Part shown: positions 46,302 to 55,649 of the stretch, one piece after another
Layout: each line of letters starts with the position of its first letter
Position numbering within the stretch: the first letter of the stretch is position 1
Source of the DNA: Chitinophaga pinensis
GTDB taxonomy: Bacteria > Bacteroidota > Bacteroidia > NS11-12g > UBA955
Assembly: GCA_945871905.1 (NCBI GenBank)
Contig: CAMBXL010000003.1
Span: 124,001-188,000, forward strand
Reading direction: 5' to 3'
Length of the DNA stretch: 64,000 nt
Position numbers and translations under genes: made by a program
The notes under the pieces: generated by a model
Database searches by the model: none
What the model saw: only the letters and a program-made list of their open reading frames with translations
Told to the model about the DNA's origin: nothing

Positions 46302-48498
46302 CCAAGATTTTGAAATAAATAAAATTGTGTTTAATAATAATGGATTGAATTCTATTCAATCACAATATTTTGTAAGCGAAAATTGGCCTGTAGTTTATAT
46401 TTTAAATGATAATGGTGTATGTCAAGCTTACGTTGGTGAAACCATAGACACTAATTCTCGAATCTTTACACATTTACAAACACCAAGCAAAAGCCATTTG
46501 CAAGAAGCTCACTTAATTTCCAGTAGAAAATTCAACAAATCGGTGACGTTAGATATTGAATCTAATTTAATAAAATATTTACATGCTGATGGAAAATACA
46601 AATTATTAAATGGCAATTTAGGATTGGTAAACCACTCTTATTATCAAAGAGATGAGTTTTATTGGGATATGTTTAAAAATATTTGGAATGGTCTTATTAG
46701 TAAAGGAATTGCCAAGCATAGTTTAGAACATATCTCAAATAGCGATTTGTTTAAGTATTCGCCCTATAAGACCTTGTCTGCCGACCAAAGAAAGAATTTG
46801 ATGCTTATTATTGACGCACTACTTTCTGAAAACAAAAAAACAGTATTGATAGAAGGAGGTGCGGGAACAGGTAAAACCATACTAGCTATTTTTCTTTTTA
46901 AGTTAATGCTAACTTCTGATGAGGATTTTAATTATAGAGAATTCGGTGAAGACGAAAAAGTATTTATAGACAAGGTAAAAAAGTTAAAAATAAAATTCCC
47001 AAATCCTAAAATGGGTTTGGTTATAGCCATGGGGTCTTTTCGAAAAACTATTAAAAAAGTTTTTCGAAACATTAGTGGTTTAAATTCTAATCTTGTTATT
47101 GGTCCTTCAGATTTGGAATATGAATCATATGATATTCTCTTTGTGGACGAATCTCATCGTTTGAGAAAAAGAGTTAATCTTGGCCCATACTTCAAAATTT
47201 ATGACAGGGTTTGTAACGCACTAAAACTTGATAAACTTAACACTTCGGAATTAGTTTGGACTCAATTAAGGTCAAATAAAGTATTATATTTTTACGATGC
47301 TAAACAGTCTATAAAACCTTCTGATGTTGATGCTGTTGATTTTGAAAACTTAAAAAATGCATCTAACTCTATAAATGTCAAATTACATTCGCAGTTTAGA
47401 GTAAAAGGAGGCAATGGATTTGTTGATTTTGTAAATAATTTATTAGACAATACTTTTAAGAATAAAGAGTTCAAATACAACGATAGCAATTATGACTTGT
47501 TGCTATTTGAGAATTTTTCAGATTTCGTTAATGAACTCAGAAAAAAGAACGAAAAACATCAGCTTTCTAGATTCATTGCTGGTTATGCATGGCCATGGAT
47601 AAGTCAGAATAACCCTAATGAATATGATATTGAAATAGAAAATATAAAACTAAAATGGAACTCAACTGCAATTGATTATATAAATTCTGATATTGATGCG
47701 CAAGAAGTAGGTTGTATTCATACTACACAAGGTTACGACCTCAATTATGCGGCAATAATTTTTGGTCCAGAAATAATATACAATCCAATATCAAAAGAAA
47801 TAGAAATAGTTAAGGAAAATTACAAAGACAGAAATGGGACTGCAACAATTCGAGATTTTGCAATACTGAAAGACTACGTAATAAATATATATAAAACTAT
47901 TATGCTAAGAGGTATACTAGGTTGTTATATTTACGCATGTGACGAAAATCTTCGAAATTATTTTAAAAAGCATATCAATTTATATAATAAAAATAAAAAT
48001 CCAATTGTTGAATTATTTGAGTCAAAAGAAATTCAGTTGATTCCATTTGTAAATAGTGTGCCACTATATTCGTTAAAAGTTGCAGCAGGGGATTTGAAAT
48101 TAAATGAAGAATTTCCAACTGAACAATTTATTATGGTTCCTGAAGGCGTTAGAATCACAAAAGACTATTTTGCATGTAAAATAATAGGTAACTCTATGAA
48201 TAAAATAGTGCAAGATGGTGAGATAGGATTATTTAAATGGTACGAAGGAGGCAGTAGAAACGGTTTAATGGTAATTGCAGAATGTACAAATCTTCAAGAT
48301 TCTGATTATAGTTCTTGTTATACTTTTAAAGAATATCATAGTCAGAAAGTTGTCACTGAAGAAGGTTGGCGTCATGAAAAAATTATACTTAAACCAAAAT
48401 CATATGACCCCTCATATCAAGATATAATAATAGATCCAGAATCAATATATGATATACCAACTAAGATAATAGGTATATTCGAAAGAGTAATTGAATAA
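46291..48498 (+). CDS. GIY-YIG nuclease-DUF2075 helicase-S24 (LexA/UmuD-like) peptidase fusion
   Basis: 735 residues. Residues 33-95 are a GIY-YIG nuclease-like domain (VVYIL, YVGET, Arg57, His61, Glu90). Residues about 155-560 are an SF1/DUF2075 helicase: Walker A GGAGTGKT (189-196), Walker B FVDESH (284-289), the YFYDAKQS motif III, HTTQGYD (477-483) and MLRGILGCYIYACDE (538-552). Residues about 590-735 are an S24 peptidase with Ser635 (IIGNSMN) and probable Lys680 (YTFKEY). An Ala599-Gly600 bond in KVAAGDL sits 35 residues before the Ser, as in UmuD (34 in LexA), so self-cleavage is plausible. It overlaps the pyrophosphohydrolase gene by 11 bp. Function untested; inferred as DNA-damage- or phage-responsive defence. 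Confidence 0.88.
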   Translation: MNYNQDFEINKIVFNNNGLNSIQSQYFVSENWPVVYILNDNGVCQAYVGETIDTNSRIFTHLQTPSKSHLQEAHLISSRKFNKSVTLDIESNLIKYLHADGKYKLLNGNLGLVNHSYYQRDEFYWDMFKNIWNGLISKGIAKHSLEHISNSDLFKYSPYKTLSADQRKNLMLIIDALLSENKKTVLIEGGAGTGKTILAIFLFKLMLTSDEDFNYREFGEDEKVFIDKVKKLKIKFPNPKMGLVIAMGSFRKTIKKVFRNISGLNSNLVIGPSDLEYESYDILFVDESHRLRKRVNLGPYFKIYDRVCNALKLDKLNTSELVWTQLRSNKVLYFYDAKQSIKPSDVDAVDFENLKNASNSINVKLHSQFRVKGGNGFVDFVNNLLDNTFKNKEFKYNDSNYDLLLFENFSDFVNELRKKNEKHQLSRFIAGYAWPWISQNNPNEYDIEIENIKLKWNSTAIDYINSDIDAQEVGCIHTTQGYDLNYAAIIFGPEIIYNPISKEIEIVKENYKDRNGTATIRDFAILKDYVINIYKTIMLRGILGCYIYACDENLRNYFKKHINLYNKNKNPIVELFESKEIQLIPFVNSVPLYSLKVAAGDLKLNEEFPTEQFIMVPEGVRITKDYFACKIIGNSMNKIVQDGEIGLFKWYEGGSRNGLMVIAECTNLQDSDYSSCYTFKEYHSQKVVTEEGWRHEKIILKPKSYDPSYQDIIIDPESIYDIPTKIIGIFERVIE

Positions 48499-48563
48499 AA
48501 TATATTCCTCTCATGATGCAGTATGCCTACACGCAAACCAAAGCTTCAAAAGACTGTAACACT

Positions 48564-49208
48564 TCAATCCTTACCCTCCAACAACGCTTTGTACTCATCC
48601 TCTTGCTGGTCATCTTCGTTCCAGTGTTTTTCGCTGTCGTTTTGTGGGCCTTTGTTTCTGTATAAAACTGCCAATAGAATCCCTACTAGGGCGCCCAATA
48701 AATGGCTTTCCCAACTGACTTGATTGTCTTGAGGAAAGACACCCCAAATCAACCCATTTTGAAACACTAAAATGATGAAAGCAACCACCATCAATTGTTT
48801 GTTTTTTCTGACCAAAGCACTGATTAAAATAAAAAACACCAAGGCATAAACCAAACCACTGGCACCGATATGAAAAGAAGGTCGCGCCAATAACCAAATG
48901 AGCAATCCACTGAGGAAATGACTGATAAACAACACTTGTTTGGCTATGGTTTTGTAAAAATAAAACAAGCTAAATAAACCCGCTGCCAAGGGCAAAACAT
49001 TGGAACTTAAATGTGAAACGTTGGCATGTAAAAACACTGTTGTAATAACCCCTAAAATGTATTTGAAATGACGAGGATACAAGGCCAAAGTGGTTTCAAT
49101 TTCTGGAACACTTACTTGGACCATATACATTGCTATAACAAGAAACAGGTAAATGAATGGCCATATAAATTGAGTTTTGAACATGTGTTTGTAGTTAAAC
49201 ATTGGCAA
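48564..49208 (-). CDS. Rhomboid family intramembrane serine protease
   Basis: 214 residues, six TM helices. The catalytic dyad is Ser117 (IGASGLVY) and His169 (WESHLLGALVG). The TM2 motif HANVSHLSSN gives His66 and Asn70 for the oxyanion site. A charged C-terminal tail (about 190-214) is cytoplasmic. It cleaves TM segments of membrane substrates, and the substrate is unknown. This is the first core gene after the accessory block; the boundary lies between 48499 and 48563. Confidence 0.92.
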   Translation of the reverse strand: MPMFNYKHMFKTQFIWPFIYLFLVIAMYMVQVSVPEIETTLALYPRHFKYILGVITTVFLHANVSHLSSNVLPLAAGLFSLFYFYKTIAKQVLFISHFLSGLLIWLLARPSFHIGASGLVYALVFFILISALVRKNKQLMVVAFIILVFQNGLIWGVFPQDNQVSWESHLLGALVGILLAVLYRNKGPQNDSEKHWNEDDQQEDEYKALLEGKD

Positions 49209-49255
49209 TTTAAAATAAAAACCTCACTTTTGAATGAGAAAATACAACAGTCAAC

Positions 49256-50107
49256 ATGTTCATTCAAAACATAAAATTAATTCGACCGCTCAATCTACTC
49301 ATTATAGCTGCTACCATGCTCGTGGTATTGCTGAAATACTCGCCTGAGGTGGATGCATACTATTGGTTAAAAATGGTCTATTTAATTTTGCCTGCCGTAT
49401 TAACAGCGGCTGCCGGTTACATCGTGAACGATATTTACGACATTAACACCGATTTGATTAATGCACCTGAACGCGTTATCATCGGCAAAACCATGACCAA
49501 AAAGCAAGGTTTTATTACCTATTTTGTGTTGAATGTTGTTTCTTTACTTATTTCTTTCCAACTCAGTGAATCTTATTTAATCGTTAATTTATGCATCATT
49601 ACGATGTTGTTTTTGTATGCACAACAACTCAAAGGAATGCCATTGATTGGCAATTTAATAGTGGCCCTTTGTAGTGCTGCTGTGGTGGCTTGTTGTATTT
49701 TACTTATTTCTTTTAAAACCAAAATCGGCCTTTTTAATTTTACCGGTTATATTCTGTTTGCTTTTTTAATTTCATTGATCAGAGAAATTGTAAAAGACAT
49801 GGAAGATGCAGAGGGCGACAAATCGGTTGGACACAAAACCTATCCTGTGGTGTTTGGCAACAAAGGGGCTAAAATCATTTGTTACATTTTTGCAGGTATC
49901 GAAACCCTCTTTTGTGGTATTTACAGTGTATTGGCTTGGGGCGTTGCCATGTATATTCCTGCAATAGTAATGGCAATCATCACCATTGCTTTGTTTTATT
50001 TTATCAATTTACTCTCTAAAGCCAAAGAAAAAAAAGACTTCCATTTTTTGAGTCAATTCCTTAAAGTAATGATACTGTTAGCCGTTCTTAACTTAATTTT
50101 TACCTAA
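49256..50107 (+). CDS. UbiA-family prenyltransferase
   Basis: 283 residues, about eight TM helices. The first Asp-rich motif is YIVNDIYDINTD (Asn58, Asp59, Asp62, Asp66), and the second is KDMEDAEGDKSVGHKTYPVVFG in the mid-region. Bacteroidota members with this ending are labelled geranylgeranylglycerol-phosphate geranylgeranyltransferase-like, while MenA-type activity is the alternative. The isoprenoid acceptor is not determined. Its stop codon overlaps the Maf start by one base (TAATG), so the pair is co-translated. Confidence 0.85.
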   Translation: MFIQNIKLIRPLNLLIIAATMLVVLLKYSPEVDAYYWLKMVYLILPAVLTAAAGYIVNDIYDINTDLINAPERVIIGKTMTKKQGFITYFVLNVVSLLISFQLSESYLIVNLCIITMLFLYAQQLKGMPLIGNLIVALCSAAVVACCILLISFKTKIGLFNFTGYILFAFLISLIREIVKDMEDAEGDKSVGHKTYPVVFGNKGAKIICYIFAGIETLFCGIYSVLAWGVAMYIPAIVMAIITIALFYFINLLSKAKEKKDFHFLSQFLKVMILLAVLNLIFT

Positions 50108-50706
50108 TGCAACACCCTCCTTTTTTTCCTTACAAAATCCTACTCGCCTCACAAAGTCCACGCAGACAAATGCTCTTGAAAGACAGTGGTTTTGAATTAG
50201 AATGTATTAAAATTGATGTTGAAGAAACCTTTTCACCTTCACTAAAAGCTGCAGAAATTCCTGTTTTTTTAGCTCAAAAAAAAGCCGCCGCATACACAGC
50301 AACAATTAATAAAAACGAATTACTAGTCACCGCAGACACGGTGGTATGGCTTGAAAATGAAGTTCTAAACAAACCTTTGACCTTACAAGAAGCCAAAGAA
50401 ATGTTAATGAAACTTTCGGGCAAATGGCATCATGTTTTTACGGGAGTGTGTGTAAAAAGTCAAGAAAAATCAATCGTGTTTTACGACGAAAGCAAAGTGT
50501 TTTTTAATGCGCTTACTGAATCACAAATAGACTATTACTTGCAACATTACCGTCCTTTAGACAAAGCAGGCGCTTACGGTGTGCAGGAATTTATTGGTTT
50601 AATAGGTATCCAAAAAATAGAAGGCTGTTACTACAATATCATGGGATTTCCTGTTTCCAAATTCATCCATGAAATAGAAAAAATGAATCTTATACCACTA
50701 ATTTAA
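50107..50706 (+). CDS. maf: Maf-family nucleotide pyrophosphatase
   Basis: 199 residues. Maf motifs are LLASQSPRRQMLL (about 12-24), TADTVVWLENEVLNKP and DKAGAYGVQEF. It hydrolyses dTTP/UTP or modified pyrimidine nucleotides to the monophosphate, limiting incorporation of non-canonical bases, and is cytoplasmic. It is co-translated with the UbiA-like gene and followed 23 bp later by the PKD protein. Confidence 0.92.
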   Translation: MQHPPFFPYKILLASQSPRRQMLLKDSGFELECIKIDVEETFSPSLKAAEIPVFLAQKKAAAYTATINKNELLVTADTVVWLENEVLNKPLTLQEAKEMLMKLSGKWHHVFTGVCVKSQEKSIVFYDESKVFFNALTESQIDYYLQHYRPLDKAGAYGVQEFIGLIGIQKIEGCYYNIMGFPVSKFIHEIEKMNLIPLI

Positions 50707-50729
50707 AACCAAACGTGTCTAATAACAAC

Positions 50730-51836
50730 ATGATTAAAAAAATTACGCTCGTTTTACTTTTTTTGACTTTCTCTTTTTCAGCTTGGGCACAACCGTGTTC
50801 TGTTCGTTTTACAAGCATTACAGAAAACACCACAAATAGCACATGTAATTACAAGGATTTTGATTTTACATTAACTGGAGGCACCCCTCAGTCATACAAA
50901 TGGTACTATGGCGATGGGAACAATTGCACTTGTAAAAAACCAAAAAACTTTTATACTGCCAATGACACTTTCACCTTAATTGGTATTGTTTATGATGCCA
51001 ATGGTTGCGCCGATTCTGTATTCAAACAAGTAATTATTAAATGTGACAATCCGTGCGACCTAAGTGAAATTGGCGTTTATTCTGCCGATACCCTAAGTTA
51101 CAGTTGCAATGAGATGGAATTCAATGCCATAGTAAGTCAAAACACAAAAGCATTGACTTGGTATTTTGGCGATGGCGACTCATCAAAAAATGCTTTTGAG
51201 GTCCATGAATATGCAGAAAATGGCGAATATGAGGTATTTGTTGTTGTAAAAGATGTCATAGGTTGTACAGATACTGCTAAACTCACCATCAATATCAATT
51301 GCGAAGTAGAGGACACTTGTGCCTTTAAAATCAACTCTATTGACACCAGTTCAGGTTCAGATTGCTTAACCAAAAGCTTTAAATTAAAAACCAATGAAAC
51401 CATTCAATCTTCTATTGTTTCTATGGGTGATGGCAACTCGTTAATCAATCAATCCAACTTCAGTTATAAATATAATGACACAGGGAAATTTACAGTAAAA
51501 GCAATCGCACTAAATAACAAAGGTTGTAAAGACTCCATGAATATAGAAATAGCAGTGGTTTGTCCCAAGGAAAATACAAACATAACTGATGCACACATCG
51601 AGTCAATGTTTGTGCAACATTTGCCCCAATTCCAACAGTTAAACATTAATTCCTTCCAGCCATGCGAAGTGACTATTTTGAATAGCTATGGAGGAAAAGT
51701 TCTACAGCAAAATTTTAACAAGGGCGTTCATACCATAGATTTACACTTATTACAAAGTGGATTTTATGTAGTTTATTACAAAAATGAAAAAGGAAATGTA
51801 ACAAAGAAAAAAATCATTCATAGTATTGTGCCATAA
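50730..51836 (+). CDS. Secreted PKD-repeat protein with C-terminal sorting-like domain
   Basis: 368 residues from the chosen ATG. MIKKITLVLLFLTFSFSAWAQ is a good signal peptide, whereas the GTG at 50715 would add a polar MSNNN. At least three PKD-like repeats carry WYYGDG, WYFGDGD and SMGDGN signatures, each with Cys pairs (Cys-rich linkers such as NGCADS, GCTDTA, GCKDSM). The tail (NSYGGKVLQQNFNKGVHTIDL... SGFYVVYY) resembles a degenerate T9SS type A domain. Probably a surface adhesin or structural protein, with no enzyme motif. Confidence 0.8.
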   Translation: MIKKITLVLLFLTFSFSAWAQPCSVRFTSITENTTNSTCNYKDFDFTLTGGTPQSYKWYYGDGNNCTCKKPKNFYTANDTFTLIGIVYDANGCADSVFKQVIIKCDNPCDLSEIGVYSADTLSYSCNEMEFNAIVSQNTKALTWYFGDGDSSKNAFEVHEYAENGEYEVFVVVKDVIGCTDTAKLTININCEVEDTCAFKINSIDTSSGSDCLTKSFKLKTNETIQSSIVSMGDGNSLINQSNFSYKYNDTGKFTVKAIALNNKGCKDSMNIEIAVVCPKENTNITDAHIESMFVQHLPQFQQLNINSFQPCEVTILNSYGGKVLQQNFNKGVHTIDLHLLQSGFYVVYYKNEKGNVTKKKIIHSIVP

Positions 51837-51881
51837 ACAATCGTTTTGAAACAGCTTTGAGAATGAATGTATTCTATACGA

Positions 51882-54578
51882 TTAATAACTCAACACAGGT
51901 CTCAACCACTTTTCAATCTCAGCTACTGACTTGTTTTTTCTATCAGCATAATTGACTATTTGGTCTTTGTTAACTTGTCCTACACCAAAATAACGCGATT
52001 CAGAATGTGCGAAATAAAAACCAGATACAGATGAAGCAGGATACATGGCATAACTCTCCGTTAACTCCACGCCTATTTTATCATTGTTCAATAATTTAAA
52101 TAACTTCTCTTTTTCGGTATGGTCGGGGCAGGCCGGATAACCTGGGGCAGGTCTAATTCCTTGGTATTTTTCAATAATTAAATCTTCAACACTCAATTGA
52201 TCTTCTTGGGCATATCCCCAATAATCTATTCGAACCAATTGGTGCAATTTCTCAGCAAAAGCCTCTGCCAATCTATCAGCCAATGCTTTGAGTAAAATGC
52301 TGTTATAATCGTCGTGCTGCGCTTCAAAACGTTCCAAATGTTTCTCAATGCCCACTCCCGCAGTAACAGTAAAAAATCCCATGTAATCATTTTTACCATG
52401 GGTTTTGGGTGCTATAAAATCTGCAAGAGATAAATTAGGTACAGAAGCTGCCATTTTTCTTTGTTGTCTTAAAAAACAAAAAGTTTCAATTTTATTGCCT
52501 TGTGGGTCAAACACATCTATGTCATCTCCGTCAGAATTTGCAGGCAAAAGTCCCCAACTTGCATGGGCTGTCAACCATTTTTCACGGATAATTTGGTCTA
52601 ACATTTTATTGGCATCCTCAAATAATTTAGTAGCCTCTACCCCTACGACTTCATCTTTCAATATGGCTGGATATTTACCTGCCAATTCCCAAGTTTGGAA
52701 AAATGGTGTCCAATCTATGATTGGGCGCAATTCGTTTAAATCAAAATCATTCAAATAATGAATACCTATTTTTTGGGGACTTTTAATGTCAGAAAAATCA
52801 AGTTGTTTTTTGTTATTTAGAGCCTCAGTATAGGCCAATAGTTCCTTAGCCGCTTGTCTTTTGGAGTGGTCAATGGCCATTTGAATATACTCCTCACGAA
52901 TGGATTGTGAAAAATGCCCTTTTTTCTCATCACTCAGCAAAGCCGAAACCACAGGGACGGATTTGGACGCATCTAATACATGAACCACTGTTCCACTGTA
53001 TTGTGGTGCTACTTTAACAGCCGCGTGAACCCTACTAGTTGTTGCGCCACCAATTAACAATGGAATTTTAAAACCTTCTTTTTCCATTTGTTGAGCCACC
53101 ACAACCATTTCATCTAAACTAGGGGTAATTAAACCACTTAAACCTATTACATCTGCATTTATTTCTCTTGCTTTTGCTAATATTTTTTCGGGCGGCACCA
53201 TTACACCCATGTCCACAATTTCGTAATTATTACAAGCCAAAACAACCCCAACAATATTTTTTCCGATGTCGTGAACATCGCCTTTTACGGTTGCTAACAA
53301 TATTTTCCCTTGACCTTTTTGGTCGCTAAGTTTGGTTTCATTGGCTGCCAAAGCTCGGTCTTTTTCGGCTTGTAAAAAAGGCTCTAAATAGGCCACCGCT
53401 TTTTTCATCACCCTAGCACTTTTGACAACTTGTGGCAAAAACATTTTACCACTTCCAAACAAATCACCCACCACATTCATCCCTGCCATTAATGGACCTT
53501 CAATGACTTGTAAAGGCACATTAAAGGTTTTTCTTGCCTCTTCGGTATCAACATCAATAAAATCAGTAATTCCATTGACTAAGGCATGTTTTAATCGCTC
53601 CTCTACAGGCAATAAACGCCAAGCCGTATTGACTACCTCAACTTTCCCTTTTGCTTTTACTGTGTCTGCAAATTTTACTAAATTTTCAGTAGCATCTGCA
53701 TTTCTGTTGAACATCACATCTTCTATCAATGTCAACAAATCTTTGGGTATTTCATCATACACCATCAACATCCCTGCATTTACTATACCCATGTCCATAC
53801 CGGCTTTTATGGCATGGTACAAGAACACTGAGTGCATGGCTTCTCTTACGGTATCATTGCCTCTGAAAGAAAATGAAATATTACTAACACCGCCACTCAC
53901 TTTGGCAAAGGGCAAATTTGATTTAATCCATGCACAAGCATTGATAAAATCGACAGCATAATTGTTATGCTCTTCAATACCGGTTGCTATGGTTAAAATA
54001 TTGGGGTCAAAAATGATGTCTTGAGGTGGAAACTTAACTTGATGCACCAAAATATTATAAGCACGTTGGCAAATTTCTATTCGGCGTTCGTAGGTATCTG
54101 CTTGACCTTGTTCATCGAATGCCATTACAACAGTAGCGGCACCGTATCTTTTGACCAAAGTAGCTTGGCGGATAAATTCTTCTTCACCACCTTTTAAACT
54201 AATAGAATTTACTATCCCTTTTCCTTGAATACATTGCAGTCCCGCTTCAATAATTTCCCATTTGGAGGAATCTATCATCACAGGAACGCGAGAAATATCG
54301 GGTTCAGAGGCAATTAGATTCAAAAAATGAACCATGGCTTTTTTGCCATCCAACATCCCTTCATCCATATTTACATCAATAATTTGTGCGCCATTTTCCA
54401 CCTGTTGACGGGCAATAGAAAGGGCTTCCTCGTATTGATCATTCAATATCAGTTTAGCAAATTTTTTACTTCCTGTAATATTGGTTCTTTCACCAATATT
54501 TATAAAATTGGTTTCATTAGTTTGAGTAAGAGGTTCTAGTCCGCTTAGTCTTAAAAATGGGTAAATTTGGGGTGTCAT
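51882..54578 (-). CDS. metH: Cobalamin-dependent methionine synthase lacking the homocysteine domain
   Basis: Transfers methyl from methyltetrahydrofolate through cobalamin to homocysteine. The 898 residues start directly with the folate-binding domain ([17 protein letters not shown]; about 20-300). A cobalamin cap and Rossmann domain follow, with the lower axial His436 in [11 protein letters not shown], then [10 protein letters not shown] and a SAM-binding activation domain containing [14 protein letters not shown]. The usual N-terminal homocysteine/zinc-binding domain is absent; in Bacteroidota it is typically a separate gene, not seen in this window. It is controlled by a SAM-I riboswitch and terminator in its leader. 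Confidence 0.95.
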   Translation of the reverse strand: MTPQIYPFLRLSGLEPLTQTNETNFINIGERTNITGSKKFAKLILNDQYEEALSIARQQVENGAQIIDVNMDEGMLDGKKAMVHFLNLIASEPDISRVPVMIDSSKWEIIEAGLQCIQGKGIVNSISLKGGEEEFIRQATLVKRYGAATVVMAFDEQGQADTYERRIEICQRAYNILVHQVKFPPQDIIFDPNILTIATGIEEHNNYAVDFINACAWIKSNLPFAKVSGGVSNISFSFRGNDTVREAMHSVFLYHAIKAGMDMGIVNAGMLMVYDEIPKDLLTLIEDVMFNRNADATENLVKFADTVKAKGKVEVVNTAWRLLPVEERLKHALVNGITDFIDVDTEEARKTFNVPLQVIEGPLMAGMNVVGDLFGSGKMFLPQVVKSARVMKKAVAYLEPFLQAEKDRALAANETKLSDQKGQGKILLATVKGDVHDIGKNIVGVVLACNNYEIVDMGVMVPPEKILAKAREINADVIGLSGLITPSLDEMVVVAQQMEKEGFKIPLLIGGATTSRVHAAVKVAPQYSGTVVHVLDASKSVPVVSALLSDEKKGHFSQSIREEYIQMAIDHSKRQAAKELLAYTEALNNKKQLDFSDIKSPQKIGIHYLNDFDLNELRPIIDWTPFFQTWELAGKYPAILKDEVVGVEATKLFEDANKMLDQIIREKWLTAHASWGLLPANSDGDDIDVFDPQGNKIETFCFLRQQRKMAASVPNLSLADFIAPKTHGKNDYMGFFTVTAGVGIEKHLERFEAQHDDYNSILLKALADRLAEAFAEKLHQLVRIDYWGYAQEDQLSVEDLIIEKYQGIRPAPGYPACPDHTEKEKLFKLLNNDKIGVELTESYAMYPASSVSGFYFAHSESRYFGVGQVNKDQIVNYADRKNKSVAEIEKWLRPVLSY

Positions 54579-54607
54579 TTGTAGGTTTCATTATCACAAA
54601 AAGCGAA

Positions 54608-54633
54608 GAAACAATGCTACAACATTTTGTTTC
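54608..54633 (-). terminator. Riboswitch-coupled intrinsic terminator upstream of metH
   Basis: On the minus strand GAAACAA/TTGTTTC (arms 54627-54633 and 54608-54614) closes a 12-nt loop. A T-run (TTTTT at 54595-54600) follows a few bases later. It lies between the SAM-I aptamer and the metH ATG, fitting a transcription-attenuation platform. Confidence 0.65.
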
Positions 54634-54637
54634 CGAC

Positions 54638-54733
54638 ATTATCTTTTCCGCCATTTGGCAGATTGGATGTGGCACCTTAAAACTAGGTTGCCAAGACATC
54701 ATAGGACCATTTCCCTCCGTCTTTCTTGATAAT
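54638..54733 (-). ncRNA. SAM-I (S-box) riboswitch
   Basis: The minus strand reads ATTATCAAGAAAGACGGAGG, then GGAAATGGTCCTATGATGTC, TTGGCAACC, AAGGTGCCACATCC and CGGAAAAGATAAT. All S-box landmarks are present: P1 (ATTATC/GATAAT), the AGA-GxGGAGGGA kink-turn region, GGCAACC and GGTGCCA pairing, and the GATAA closing arm. It would bind SAM and stop metH transcription when SAM is abundant. Confidence 0.94.
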
Positions 54734-54740
54734 TAGGATG

Positions 54741-54748
54741 CAAATATA
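54741..54748 (-). promoter_or_regulatory. -7 promoter element for the metH riboswitch transcript
   Basis: TATATTTG on the minus strand lies about 8 bp upstream of the aptamer's first base, so transcription would begin at the riboswitch 5' end. No good -33 box is seen at the usual distance. Confidence 0.55.
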
Positions 54749-54756
54749 ATACACTT

Positions 54757-55560
54757 TTACCAAGTTCTTAAATCTTTGCTTGTAAAAACCCACTCAGGGG
54801 TTACAATTGTTTCATTTTGTTTGTCTAAAGTAAACCAAACGGTTCCATTTTCAGGGTTTAAGAGTAATTGAGTTTCTTGCGCAGGCATATAACTTTGCGC
54901 AAGCATGTATTTTTTCTGTCCTTCATTGTTTGTGCATAGGTCAACTACTATAACAGCGTGACCGTATGGTTGCCCACTTTGAATTAATACATCTCCTATG
55001 GCTATTTCTGAATATGCTTTTTCCTTCAATTGTTTTTTTAATGAGGCAGTATTGGCGTAATTGAACACAAAATCCATGTAAGCACGAAACTTGGGGTAAG
55101 TGTATTGTCCATTGGAATAGGTAACAAACGAATGGTATTGACCATCCCCAAGGAATCTAAATTGAATGGCACTGTAGTGTTTCACTGAGAACAAATATTC
55201 GCCTCTCAATCTCATAACCGCATCGGCACATTGTTGTAAATCTTTGGGTGAGATGGGCATGTCAATAACGGCATCGTAAACATTTGACTTCGCTTTTGTT
55301 TCTCCATTGTAATACATCACCAAGACAGAATCAGGCTTTAGTGGCAAATGCCTTAAATAGAACGCAAATGAGAGCGAATCTTCCTCAGTTCTAGCATATC
55401 GTTGGGGACAACTGTAACGGGTGCTTATTTGAGTGCCTGAATTAGTTTTATAAACCCATACTTCCTTTTGGTCTTCATTGTGATTTATCCTTGATTGCTC
55501 GGTACTGTACTGACAGGCTAAAAGGGCACAAGCAAAAAGGGATGATAGAAAAAGCGTCAT
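54757..55560 (-). CDS. DUF4846 family lipoprotein
   Basis: 267 residues. The lipoprotein signal ends in LLAC (Cys16). The DUF4846 core has YYNGETKAKSNVYDAVIDMPI, LQQCADAVMRLRGEYLF, QFRFLGDGQYHSF and the C-terminal GDVLIQSGQPYGHAVIVVDL and AQSYMPAQETQLLLNP. The late GHAVIVVD resembles an NlpC/P60-type fold with one conserved His, but the catalytic set is incomplete by eye. It is predicted to be periplasmic or surface; function unknown. It is followed by the metH leader. Confidence 0.85.
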   Translation of the reverse strand: MTLFLSSLFACALLACQYSTEQSRINHNEDQKEVWVYKTNSGTQISTRYSCPQRYARTEEDSLSFAFYLRHLPLKPDSVLVMYYNGETKAKSNVYDAVIDMPISPKDLQQCADAVMRLRGEYLFSVKHYSAIQFRFLGDGQYHSFVTYSNGQYTYPKFRAYMDFVFNYANTASLKKQLKEKAYSEIAIGDVLIQSGQPYGHAVIVVDLCTNNEGQKKYMLAQSYMPAQETQLLLNPENGTVWFTLDKQNETIVTPEWVFTSKDLRTW

Positions 55561-55598
55561 AATTTTAAAACGATTTGTTTTAAAATTTATTGCAAAAA

Positions 55599-55626
55599 AA
55601 AGACCCCGAATAGATTCGGGGTCTTT
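55599..55626 (-). terminator. Strong intrinsic terminator of the T9SS giant gene
   Basis: A 12-bp perfect stem AAAGACCCCGAA/TTCGGGGTCTTT (55599-55610 and 55615-55626) with a TAGA loop and a T-run on the minus strand, ending the 4-kb gene that stops at 55650. Confidence 0.92.
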
Positions 55627-55649
55627 AGAAGAACTATTAAACGCTATTA

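Noticed and set aside
48523-48723. A 66-codon + frame at the rhomboid 3' end
   Set aside because: Antisense shadow of the rhomboid gene.
54517-54702. A 61-codon minus frame over the metH leader
   Set aside because: It lies on the SAM-I riboswitch and runs into metH; the sequence is explained by the RNA structure.
54638-54733. Cobalamin riboswitch for the B12-dependent metH
   Set aside because: No B12-box sequence; the landmarks (kink-turn, GGCAACC, GGTGCCA, GATAA) are those of SAM-I.
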